Source: Ichthyophonus hoferi (taxonomy: Eukaryota > Opisthokonta > Ichthyosporea > Ichthyophonida > Ichthyophonidae). From it: a DNA stretch of 55,854 nt. Below, one piece after another: positions 13,501 through 30,020 of this stretch. Both the position numbers and the translations under genes were made by a program. The notes beneath the pieces are model-generated. The model saw nothing but the letters and a program-made list of their open reading frames with translations. It did no database searches and was not told the origin of the DNA. The stretch covers positions 9,987 to 65,840 of the forward strand of contig NAOQ01000357.1 in the NCBI GenBank assembly GCA_002751075.1. The letters are read 5' to 3'. Each line of letters opens with the position of its first letter. The stretch's first letter is position 1.

Positions 13501-16500
13501 AGTATGAACAGAGACAGGTGTTGTGGCACCTCTTCTCTCCGGTGAGCTTTGACTTCTTTATGCGGGTAGCGCTAGGTCTAGGGTCTACTGAGAGAGAAGG
13601 GTAGGTCATTCGTTGCCTTGTATAGAGGACCCTCCCCTCCCCCTTACAGATAGTGTTACCACCCCACCTATTGGTTAGATATCACTTCACTATTTTACCC
13701 TCCTCTACTTACCCTACTTCCTACTGGTTCTGCAATTCTCATGCACTATTCCCTCCAATCACATCACACCCTCTCTTTCACAGGCCCAATTGGCTTAGAG
13801 AAAGGTCATCTGATATATTTTCTCTTTTGATGTGCGGATGATTCCAATGATTCAACCAATCACATACAGGAATTGGATCCGAAAAAGTGTCAGCCGTGAA
13901 GTGTAGGTCTAGTCCATGACCCTGAGGCCACCCTATTGGTTCTATCTCCCTTCTCTTACTTTTTATTGGCCCGCTATTTATATCTATCTCCTCCTTATCC
14001 ATCAGCTCACTCCTTCACCTCTTTGACACAAGGGAGGACTGCCTCTCCTATAACCATTTCTATCTTTATATTCATTTATGGCAGGCAATCAAAGGGGTTG
14101 CTGATTTTTTTTGATTGGAATGGTTTTGGGGTAGCCTATGTGTGGTGTTAACATTGGTAGAGACATAGACCTGCAATGTATACATATAACAATAACTATA
14201 CCCTGAACCTATGAACATATATACATGCCTTGCCAAGAATGGGGCAAATGATGAATTAATTCCCAGCGTAGTCCTTAGATATTAGACCTCCAGCGACATG
14301 CAACACCTACCTATATGCACATACTATACCTACCTTCATACATACTATATCTACCTATATGCACATACCAACTGTGTATGCCTCCTTACGGGTCCAGCCC
14401 TGTCTAACCTAAGGTACGTACATGTACAGAACGTTCCATGAAATGTCGTCATTGGATGCCATGCTGTTAAAATGCCATGGGCTCTGTGAGGCCCTGGCTG
14501 ATGATCTTGTTAAAAATGGCTGGAAGGTAGAGGGAGGGTTGTACATGTAGGATTATATACTATACACTACAGCCCCACAGTGGGCCCCATTTCTCCCCTG
14601 TCCTCGGGGCCCTATATGTGTTATGGTATCTGTGCTGTGTTGTTCTTTTTATCCTCTTGGCTATCCTGTTGTTCTTTCTACCGTATTTGTTATCCCGTTG
14701 TCAAGCTATGGTTTTTTTGGCCTGATTCATGTCCTATCCAAACATATTATGGCTATTCACTGTAAGAAATGTACTGTAGTATCCAATTGTATTGATCCTG
14801 TCCTAAAACAAACCTCCTGATGATTTGATCTAAAGGTAGTGTTACTATCTATGGGTCCCTATCCTGGGATTTGTTATATGTGAATATACCACAATACTCA
14901 CATCCCCCAGGGCCCTTGAGGGGGTGGGTAACCATGGTAACAACCCTCTGACTGTGCAGGGCCGGACCGTCACCCTGAAGCTAAAGACCGTGGACTTTGA
15001 TGTGCGTACACGGGCCACTACCTTTGATCGAATGGTAAAGGCCTCAGAGGATCTCTTTGACGCTGCCAGGAAGCTGCTGGTTACCGAATATGAGGCGGGA
15101 GGAGGTAGGGGTGGGGGTATAAAGTACTATAGTTATAGGTTATTGTAAGGTAATGTAGGTTATTGTAAGGTATTATAGGGTATTGTAGGGTAATGTAGGG
15201 TATTGTGGGGCATTGCAGTGTATTGTAGGGTATTATAGGGTATTATTGCTTGAGCTGTGAGCCCATCTCTTGGTTGCTTTGTAGTGTTTTATTAAATCCA
15301 GTTGAACAAGTACATGCAGGGTTAAAAACGTAGGCACTAGTTTTCTCTCTACTTCTCTCTGTGGTGACTGCTGTGGATCTTATAGAAAAATGATCCCTAA
15401 CTTTAAAATATTTTAAATCTTTGACTATTCTCTTTAACTACTTTCTATCTCTCGCTAGTATATAACATTGACATTAGCAATCATAAACCATACACCCATC
15501 CTCATATATGTTGTGCTTTCTCACACATTCATTTAGTCATTGCTTTTTTTCTATCTCTTTCTAAATTATTTTTATGTTCCTTTAAAGCCCGGTAATCTCT
15601 TTCTGTTAACTATGGTGTGGATTATAGAGCTAGTACACCTATGTGGTGGTACATATCCTTACAACTAACTATTACTATAGGGACTTTACGGTTGCGTCTT
15701 ATGGGAATAAGGCTCTCTGGGCTGCAGGGAAATGCAGTAGAGAAACCTTTAGGTCAAAATACCATTACTTCTTTTTTTGGAAGTGAAGCAACCACTGATA
15801 GGTCAGACCAAGAAGGGAGAGGGTGTCCTGTATGTGGCCAGGCCCTGCCTACAGATGATGATCTTGTGAATAAGCACATGTTGGTTTCCTACCTCTAATT
15901 CCACCCTATTAGTTCTCTCAATTATATATTTTCATTCCTACCCCTCCCCTAGCTACACCCCTGTTCACGCTCCTTTCTTCCTTGCCCTGACTTCTTTCCT
16001 ACTTCTTCTTGGTATCTTCTTATGTTCTCTTTTGTATCCCATTTCATCCCCTCATGGCCTTAATTTCTACACAGAAGAGATTATACTTTCCATTTCTTGT
16101 TATATGGTATTGCACTATCATGTAGGGATGGTTTTGTCCCTCCGTATATTTTTACCCTCTCACCTGTGTACCCTTTATGTACCCTCACTGGATGCATGCT
16201 CTGGAAATCTGTGGATTATTCAACATTAACTCAATAGAAAATCGTGCCTGTATGAAGCATAAACAAACATATGCACACATAACAATATATATAAAGCAGA
16301 CAGATTTACTATCATACAATAATACTATTGTATACACTATCATCATATCATACCCCTGCCTCTATCAGTAAGCAGCAGGCCTTATCCCCTCCTATCTCTA
16401 CTACCAATTTCCCAACCCAACCGCACTGTTTAATGAAATACCTCCATCGTATCAACCCACTAAATCAATTTGGATTATAATTATTATATGCCTTAGTGTG

Positions 16501-17348
16501 TACATTGTACATGGTCCCCTAAAACAGATGCAAATAGTATCTATATATATGGATGGTAGATATACCATAAAAGGCTTATCACACATGCCATGATGCATGC
16601 ATTTCGCTTTTAACAATTAACTGGTCGTTGGTATACAGTGACGACTGCCTCTCCAAGAAAGCTGTACAGGAGTTACTTCAAGAGCAAAATGGTGAGCAGT
16701 GAGCACAGGCAATAGGATATGTAGGGTCCATGTGGGACTGTTTACCTCATCTTTTTTTTGATAGATGAGTTGCGAAGAGAGGAAACCCTGCTAATATTAA
16801 GGATTTATAATGCAATCTCTTTTTATTCTCCCCCATCTCCCTCCCTTTCTCCCTCTATTCCTATGTACTGTGTACAGATGTTATTTTGACACTGATGTGG
16901 TGCATCTAGCCCTTCACACAGACAGACTAGTACCAATATCAACCAATAAGAGGCCTGTTGGCACCATTGGGCAAAGGTAGGTGTACTTCTGTTCCATACT
17001 GTGATTGAATAGATTGAAACATGACTAATTTACTCATGGTGATGTTTTGCAAGCCTTTCATTTGAATATGATACAGATAGGTGCAGTATGACATATAGTA
17101 GAAGCAGATACTATATGTATGTGTAAGAAGGGGTGCCCCATGAACCTACCCACCCCAATATACCCTCACATATCTTCCAGCTAATCAATAAATGTCTCGT
17201 GCCATCCCTTTGTATCTCCTTCCACACACTCTAATACAGCCCCCTCTCCCCCCTCCAACCTATCTACAGACGTACTAAAAAGCACCGGCCGACGACTGGA
17301 ACACTACACCAGTTCTTCAATCAATCAGTATATAAACCTAAAGAGTAG
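10533..17348 (+). CDS. POLK: DNA polymerase kappa (Y-family translesion polymerase)
   Basis: A nuclear translesion polymerase that extends past bulky minor-groove lesions. There are fifteen exons: 10533-10877, 11205-11320, 11652-11732, 11916-12059, 12438-12565, 12803-12894, 13154-13318, 13503-13600, 13870-13902, 14430-14526, 14921-15104, 15681-15879, 16639-16698, 16878-16976 and 17270-17348. The product is 639 aa. In order: an acidic N-terminus, the kappa-specific N-clasp ([16 protein letters not shown]), catalytic [17 protein letters not shown] and [22 protein letters not shown], the HhH thumb with [14 protein letters not shown], and the little finger with GRTVTLKLK and [10 protein letters not shown]. 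After these come a [11 protein letters not shown]-like box, a single UBZ4 zinc finger (CPVC, then NKH and DDC) split by an intron, and a C-terminal PIP-like TGTLHQFF. Human POLK is longer and has two UBZ fingers. The exon 10/11 junction is uncertain: another donor after 14526 with acceptor at 14910 is possible. Confidence 0.96.
15131..15247. repeat. minisatellite with a ~10-bp GGTATTGTAG unit
   Basis: About eleven imperfect head-to-tail copies of a 10-bp unit resembling GGTATTGTAG, with variants TAATGTAGG and TATTATAGG. They lie in POLK intron 11, directly after the exon ending at 15104. Confidence 0.85.
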
Positions 17349-20300
17349 ACTATAAAGGGGCTGAGACTCCGTGCTTACTATCTCTGGATCCCCAAGAATA
17401 GTGAAATGTATAGGAGATAATTTAGAAAATGAACGAATGATGGCCTTTAAGTAAATAGTAGGTTATGATGTAGATGTAGGCTGATAGGGGTGGCTATTAT
17501 TGCTCCATGCATGGTGCTAACAGGGCTCTGTCAAACAATATTGGACACTGAAAGCACTGCATATGCATTAATAGTCGCATACAGATATACATCTCATACT
17601 GTTGTTAATATATCCGAGGACTCTTCAGTATGATATCAGCCCCTCTGCATGAACTAAAGCCAATTTGTAAATAATTTTGTAGGGCATATTCACAAAACAG
17701 ACGCTGTACCGACTAGGTATTGGACCCTTTACTCATCAGTGGGTTAGGTGTTATGCTATCCCAATATGAATACATTGGTCATTTGGTCAGCATAGGTCAG
17801 GTGTCAAGTTATACGGTAAACTTTATGTATATTAGGGGTTAGCCCTGGCTAAAAGATATAGATAAGCCATGTTTGTATATCTTTGGTGCCATTTGGCCTG
17901 GAGGGAATAATTTTTTATTACTGTGTGACTTACCTATTATTTTCTGTATATTAATGCCTCTATAGGCAGGTATTACTCATATGATAATGCATTACTCTGC
18001 TAGCATAAAGTATATTAGCAAAGTATATGAATATAAAGTCTAATAATCTAGAGTATATTAATATAAAGTAAACTAATGTAGTTTATACCATAACTCTACA
18101 AGTACAATTGGGTAGTTGAAGGAAATAAGAAAATAATCTGATAGGGCCACGCAAATCGGGGTATGGGGTGCGGTTGTAACCAATAGCTAATATAGCTTGA
18201 TACTTGGTACTAGTTTTTAGTGACTGTTTAATTTGTGGTTTACATTACCCAGATCAGTAATGTGGTCAAATGTGGTTGCTATATGTTGGCTTTAATTTAA
18301 GCATGCCAGGCTAAAATACGAAACACTGCACAAGGTAATGGGCTCGTAACTTAACACTTTAAGCTTCCTGCTTGTCTATACGAGTGATAAATTATTCAGA
18401 GGTATATTGTAATACCCATGGCTTTAGTATCTATTGACGTAACTGGTAATCAATCATAGAACTATACTGCAGAAGTTCCCAAACTCACCAGGTGGCTTGT
18501 TGCAATCAAAGATAGATCAGACTTTGTGGTCAGGGAATGTTTCAGAATGAAGCAGTGGGTATTTCTTTTTAAAGCAAACCAGTGGCACATAAGATCAGGC
18601 TCTAATTACAATTTTGGGAAACTTGCTGAGATTTGTATCTGGAAAAGATACCCATGGCATGCAAGGACAAAAGCTTGAGGCTTTCCAGTTCTACTACAAC
18701 TTTATATTATTTAATTAACCCCCAGATACTTAATATGGGCCTGATCTAATATATTTATAAGCCAGGTTAATTAAAGTATTTTGATATGTACGTGATGAGA
18801 AGTGTCTAGCCCAAGGAAATGACTTGGATTAGATAGATAATAAATGAAGCATTTCAGCCCCTACAAGTGTTTGGCTGAATCCTTCATTATGTCTTGCACA
18901 AAAATACCTAGAGCGTGTGTAGCATTGAACCTCTAAATGTTTATTAGCATTTAGAATGAGGTTCCAATCGGTAATTAAGAGTTAGACATGAATTAATAAT
19001 AATAAATCAATTATATGATGTTACTAATTATATTTAATAGGACTAGATGTTTAGTGCAGTCCTGAACGTAAATCTACCCTGGCTTTAAATGGTGTTGGTC
19101 ATTGGCATTTAATCACACATAGTGATTAATTATTCATACGTGATACGTAGCATTCCTATGACCCTTTACATAATCATTGGACAATATGCTGCTGACAACA
19201 TGTTAGATGGCAGTTAGGTTGAGTTCCTATTCAATAATATGCTTATCTCAAATGCTTATCACCTAGTCAACTGGTATTATCCTTCACCAACAACTACATA
19301 ACCAGCAATTACAAACTTACTCTAGATCCTGATTACATAGTGTAGTACAATAAAGTAACATTCTTGACATTTATCTATTACAAGAAATAGTTATAACCAT
19401 AAAGAGAAGAGATCTCTCTACTCCTACTGCCTCACCAGTCAAATTCAAAACTGTCATTGCCTCTATAACTAGATTGAAATTCGTAGGTAAAAAATAATAA
19501 TGCGTACAACTCTCCTCTGATGCAAGCAAAGAGGCCCAACGCAGCCAATGTGAGTTCCGACAAATATCCAGCCTGAACTACTACTATTGGTAGATCCTGG
19601 GTGTGCAACCAATCGGGTATCTCTTAGTTTGGGTGATAAAATCTAGGGTTCCAAAACGATCTAATGAGTTTTGTTATAAACCTTACTATAAGGAAATAGA
19701 ACGGTATAGTATAGTATATTGGTAGTATAATAGCCTATGAAATGTTACAATATTGTCATGTCATTGCTAGAGGGTGTGGGAAGAGAAGGTAAACTGTGTT
19801 TCACATTTAGCAGTGTGGTTCTAACTCTCGTCAATTTCATGAAGCCTCTTCTTTCTGGTTTGAAGACGGACAAAAATATCCTCAGCCATATCTATTCAAA
19901 TTAAATGTTCTTTAGCTATTAACCATTATTTCAAGAGTATTTTTTAAATACCTTTAGTGTTGCCAGCTTATAACTTACATAGGTACTTGGTGTTGAAACC
20001 TAGCTTCCTCTCTCATGGTGTTTCCATTCTTATTGTTTATCGTGTTTAATAAGTTACTTTACAAATGCGTCATGTTTATTCATGTAGGGCTTTTGGACTT
20101 CTTCTGTTGGAGATCGTAGATAGAATGATTTTCAATGACCGCTTTTAAATACCTGTCTTTTGCTCTAGATGAATCCTTGTTAGTATTTACTTTGACTTGA
20201 CTCCCACTAACCAATCTACTCGAAATGATTTAAAGGAGTTGGCCCAATTAGAAACTATATTGTTGACTATTATATTGGTAAATTGTATTATCTATTTGTG

Positions 20301-21222
20301 ACATGTAGCTGAGATTTCAAGTATGATTTTCCTTGTGTGATAATACTTGAAATGAAAATATATTGATGGCTGCCACCAGGAAGCAGAACATGGTAGCAGA
20401 ATGCCACTGTTAAAACTTAGTGTTGGTGCAACCATTAGATCCACCAGTAATAAACGATTCCGCACATTTTCAAGGTGAGGTGAGACCACAAGTTGTTAAT
20501 CTAGAATTATAATTGGATATGATTACTGAAGCGGAATGCGATCAAGAGATATTTAATACTATTGGTTTCAACAAACTAAGCCGTAATATACATCGAGTAG
20601 TATTCATGTCAACGTCAGGAGTGAAAATAATGGATCTAAAACTTGAAAATGTAACGATAATTTAAATATAATTAGTAAATTGCGAGATGGTATGTATGGT
20701 TGACGTTATTATTGTGGTAGACCTATGATATGTCGGTCTATTATAGTGTTGACAAGTATTAGCAAAACTTATAAACTGTGATAAAACTTTTCACAACCTG
20801 GCACTTACTCATCAACTTGCCCAATTTTGAGTTTAAGGTGTATTGAAAATGTTAAACCCTCTTCACAAATTAATAAAGGTTTAGTTAAATGGTCGAAAAT
20901 TTACGTCTTACTGGTCAGACATTCCTAGTATAAATATTTTTTGTTGCTATTGAAATATGTATGAATGTATTGAACACAATTCACAGATAACTTAGCAGCA
21001 GTATTGAGACTCAGCTGTACACTATTGCCTCTATAGTAACATAACATGCCTATAGCTACCTTCTCCAGGTGTTACAATAGACTCTTCTTTTATTTATAAA
21101 GCTATTGCTCAGAGAGTTACACAGTAAATTCTCCTACTTTTAATATTGATGCAAAGAGAAACAAAAAATTTCCTTTTTGTATCCTGAAAGACAGTAGTAA
21201 ATTGTCAGAAGGTCTTAGCCTT
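17349..21222. other. AT-rich intergenic stretch without recognisable genes
   Basis: A 3.9-kb spacer between POLK and CLN3, both on the plus strand. The only structured item I can support is the LTR-like segment at 18918-19382. The rest has no long frames, no paired splice sites with coding-like sequence and no tRNA-like box pair. The last 200 bp must contain the CLN3 promoter, but I found no CCAAT cluster there, unlike the divergent promoters in this window. Confidence 0.6.
18918..19382 (+). mobile_element. LTR-like segment (copy B), homologous to 2235-2632
   Basis: It matches copy A nested in the Copia fossil, in the same orientation and block order. It starts TGTAGCATTGAACCTCTA and ends in TATTACA, the TG...CA pattern of LTRs. 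Two internal stretches are longer than in copy A, giving about 465 against 398 bp. About 200 bp after it has a mildly coding-like composition, as remnant gag would, but I cannot assign it. No target-site duplication is visible. It is an incomplete fossil, or a solo LTR. Confidence 0.6.
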
Positions 21223-24114
21223 ATGGAACTGGCAATAGAAACTGACCCCCACAAGGGGGCGTCTGAGAATGAGGTCACCGATGACTTGAACCCCCTGTTG
21301 GTAAGGGAGATTCCCGAAAATGAGACCATCGATAATATGAACACCCTGACGCTAAGGGAGGGCCCTGAGAATGAGACCGTAGATAACATGAACACCCTGC
21401 CAGCAATGGAGGTCCCTGAGAACGAAGATCCGGACCTTATTTTCGAACAAATCCCACAGGACAAAGGAGACGAACCACCACGGTCAACGCTTGTGCGTAA
21501 CTGGCTTGCCTTCTGCGTGTTTGGCTTCATCAACAACTTTGCCTATGTGGTTATGTTTAGCGGTGCCACCGATATACTTAACCAACGAGCCACCGTAGGC
21601 TTACTACAGGTCTTTAATATAGGGTGGGTAGCATAATCTGGCCTAGGCCCCTTGTTAGCTGGGTGTTTTAAAAGGGAGTCTGTCTTAACACCTTGCACTT
21701 GCAGACCAACCCTTATTATCAAACTGCTGCAGCCCTGGATTATCCATGTTGTGCCCTACAATGTTCGTGTGTTCCTAGTAGTGGTGGTTCAGGTAGGCAG
21801 TAAGCATGGGGGAAGGTTTAGAAGATGGGAAGGAATAGAATAGAATACCTTATGTGGTGATTAAAATTACCTACAGGTGTTTATGTAATCTCTAGCCTGC
21901 CAATTATCGAATGGATCTACATTGTTTTACTGCAACCTGATTGCTAGGAGGTATGCCCAATAGATGTGATAGCAGTATGTAAATATCTATCAATGAAATT
22001 GAAGCTGTCGGGATATGATTGGTCAAGAGTAGGAAGGGATAAAGAGTGAGGAGGAGGGGAGGCCTACATGACCCTTTCTAACCTATCACGGGGGCAGATA
22101 ATGAGCTTTGTGCTAGTAGGCGTGTGGGGAACAGAGTACCTCTCCCTGGCTCTCCTAGGGGTGGTCTGTGCGTCTATCTCTGGGGGCATTGGGGAGCCTA
22201 CCTTCCTGGCCTTGACTAGCTTCTATCATCCATCTACTGTGGCAGGTGGGGGTAGTGTGATTGGCTGTAGTAGGATAGGGAGAGGGTTAGAGTGGTAGTA
22301 TTTACACGTACAATGGCTCATAGCAGCCATGCACTCTGCTGACAATGGGCCATACAGGTTGGTCTACTGGAACCGGAGCTGCGGGGGTTGGTGGAGCCTT
22401 CTTCTATTTGCTTCTTACTGGTCAGTATTACCCTCTTGTATTAACGACCAATAGTTCCTCTATATCCTCAGTGAGCTAATAGAGAAAGGCCTAGGTAAAA
22501 GGAGGAAGTATACTTATATGGTAAGAGGAAGGGTGTATCTCATTGGTTCTTAACCCTACACAGCATCCTGGGGGGCGGGTATGACGTCCTCTATGGCATG
22601 TAAATCAATGAGTTTTCTTCCCCTCATCATGGCCTTTGCCTATTTCCTCCTGTTGACTGACCCCAGCTCATACTCTGCCCTACCCCAAGATGAAAACACT
22701 ACAATGATTGGTCCCCAGGTTGCAAAGGTATGCATGACCCAATCACTGCACGGTACGTGTATATAAGAACTGCACACTGATGGCCTATCTTCAGGGCACC
22801 TATCAGAGCCCCACAGCACGCCTGAGCTTCAAGGAAAAACTGCGGTTGTTGTTATTACTGGCGCCATATATAGCATCCTTGTTTTTCGTGTACTTCAGTG
22901 AGTATGTAACTCTGTGTGCAAGCATGACCTTTGATCAATCATAATTTGTGTGAAATCTGTTGATAGGCTACCTTAGGCACTAACACTAGGAGAAATGTAG
23001 TATAGGAGAGGATATGATTGTGGAAGGGAGTAGGCACTGGTAGGGGCGGGATTGTAGTGACATACAAGCCTTGCCATACAACTTAGGTCCAATCATATGC
23101 AGTGAGAAAGAGGGACTTACAAAGCATGATAGCATGTATGATTGGATACAACCAGCATAGTGTGGTATGACGTATCATCAAGAATGCCACTCAGCGTAAT
23201 GTGGGGGCCTGCAGGTATACTATCCTCTCGGGTATTACCCCTTCTCTGGTGTTTGAGGGCAAGGACCAGTACACAATCTATGCCAATATCTATCAGGTAG
23301 GCGCTGTTTTGTAGCCACAGTTGCTTGCCTTCAGCCTAGGTGACTAACCCTGGTAGGGGGGTAGGTGGGGGTATTGATATCGAGATCGTCATTGCAATGT
23401 GTGCATATCAGGCACGTCTGGGTCATGGTTGTCCTGCAGCTAGTCAATCTCCTTTTCCTGCTACCTGCAGCCTATTTCCAGGTCTCCCCCCCACTCCTCC
23501 CGGAGCATGAAAACACCCTATGCCTGTTGATATAAGTTCACTTATTTGTCGGTATATAATAAGTATAGGGGGTGATGGTTAGAGGGTAGATGAGTAGAAA
23601 CAGTGATCCTGTTATGGGATAAAGGGCAGGCGTATAGATGATCTGAGGCTGATACCTGGCCTGTGTTGTGGTGGATTGATAAGGTGGTAGAAGGTTACAG
23701 GCTAATTGCAATGTATGATAACCTCGGGATGGTGCAGTGGCTGCCAGCTGCTTGGACTGCTTACTGCATAATACTGTGGGTAGGCTTGCTGGGTGGGGCC
23801 GTCTACGCCAACACCTTCTATGCCATTACGACTGCCTTTTCCGACAATACCAGAGAGGTAGACACCCTTGCACCCTAGGATAGTACAGTACACTCTTTGT
23901 AGCACTTAGCTAAACTCAGTATGGCCCCTGCCACCTACCTCCTACATTATGCATTGACATCTATTTATCCCTACAGTTTGCCCTGACCACAACTAGCATA
24001 GGAGACAGTTTTGGCATCATGCTCTCCGCCCTAGTGTCTATTCCCCTGCAGCACTGGCTGTGTTGTGTCCACACTTGCCCAGCCTATCCCTGCCACCCAC
24101 CGCCGACCCTCTAA
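21223..24114 (+). CDS. CLN3: CLN3/battenin, lysosomal multi-pass membrane protein
   Basis: The orthologue of the Batten disease protein, a lysosomal/endosomal transporter-fold protein needed for glycerophosphodiester clearance. There are ten exons: 21223-21623, 21705-21792, 22098-22245, 22358-22420, 22564-22727, 22795-22905, 23195-23296, 23365-23481, 23684-23857 and 23977-24114. The product is 501 aa (human 438). The first methionine is at 21223. A polar N-terminus of about 90 residues carries a 17-residue tandem repeat. Then come the family signatures NWLAFCVFGFINNFAYVVM, PTLIIKLLQPW, SISGGIGEPTFLALTSFY, STGTGAAGVGG, YFSEY, VGVLISRSSLQCVHIR, VGLLGGAVYANTF and FALTTTSIGDSFGI. The C-terminus ends in a cysteine/proline-rich tail without the human CaaX box. 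Weakest junctions: the start of the exon at 23684 and the exact edge at 23195. It is convergent with TLE. Confidence 0.95.
21262..21435 (+). repeat. 51-bp coding tandem repeat in CLN3
   Basis: Three full 51-bp (17-codon) units start at 21262, 21313 and 21364, and a partial fourth starts at 21415. The translated units share the pattern (S/P)ENE..D(D/N)(L/M)N.L. The reading frame is kept throughout, so copy number can change without breaking the protein. The repeat lies in the cytosolic N-terminal tail, before the first membrane segment. Confidence 0.9.
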
Positions 24115-24436
24115 AGAACTTCTGGATGTTGATAACATGACCAGTAATATGGGGGTCTTAGTTGGTTCGTGGCTTGGTTTACAATACCCCAAGGGACAGG
24201 CATCACCTTGTATCCAAGTCTAAAAAGTAATTCGAATACCACCACAAGCCAAGGCAAACTATGTATGGTGTAAATAAACATGAACAAAGCCCAGTCAAGG
24301 GCATGTAGCTCTAGGCAAGAATACCATCCCGTTGGAAATGCACTGTGAGACCTATCCACCTATCGCTCCCCAACTATCTATTTGTACTGTTTGCTGCCCG
24401 TAAGTGGGTGTAGTTGCTATTGTTAGGCACAATATC

Positions 24437-24442
24437 AATAAA
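24437..24442 (+). terminator. candidate polyadenylation signal of CLN3
   Basis: AATAAA on the plus strand, about 320 bp after the CLN3 stop. Confidence 0.45.
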
Positions 24443-24816
24443 ATGGTAAATGTGTCAGGGTCTACCCTACCAGACATGGAGTATAAATTGAATGTGTAGT
24501 CTTGTTTTGAAATCCCACCCCTGCCTCCACCACTGATACATCATGCTCTGTCTGCCTGTCAGAGACTTCATGTGCATAAGTGGTGCAACTAAGCAATACC
24601 CGGATAGAAAAGAATTTAAAGATGCTAAAGCAGACCAGCCCATAAATGTAGGCGTGGTAGGAGACCACCACTAGTTAGAATACTGTGCAATTGCCTCTAT
24701 ATGTAAGCCACCTGCCTATTACCATGAACAATGAATATGAATGAGCAGCTCTCCATATTATGACTATTCGTAATCGTTAAGCACCACCAAGCAATTAACT
24801 GCCGATATTTTCATTA

Positions 24817-24822
24817 TTTATT
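24817..24822 (-). terminator. candidate polyadenylation signal of TLE
   Basis: TTTATT on the plus strand, so AATAAA on the minus strand, about 155 bp after the TLE stop. Confidence 0.45.
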
Positions 24823-24975
24823 CATACCGGAATATCTCTATATATACATCTAATTCGGAGCAGCCAGGCCTTGGCCCGAGCTGAACGCACACAGTGTGGT
24901 GGAGTCCTGCAGTGCCAGGCCACTCCTGGTGCAATGGCGAGACTAATTGGCACCCACCTGGGATGCCCTTAATCC

Positions 24976-30020
<5,045 letters not shown>

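Larger units (their letters stand above)
24115..24975. other. shared 3' region of CLN3 and TLE
   Basis: An 861-bp tail-to-tail spacer between two convergent genes. It holds one candidate polyadenylation signal for each and no further exon that I can see. Open frames on the minus strand here have no recognisable protein features. Confidence 0.6.

Noticed and set aside
16765-16802. Candidate POLK exon after a T-rich acceptor.
   Set aside because: No GT donor follows in a usable phase. Extending exon 13 to the GTGAGC donor at 16699 joins exon 16878 in phase without it.
21202-21222. A start for CLN3 upstream of the ATG at 21223.
   Set aside because: The codon at 21202 is TTG; the first true in-frame ATG is at 21223.
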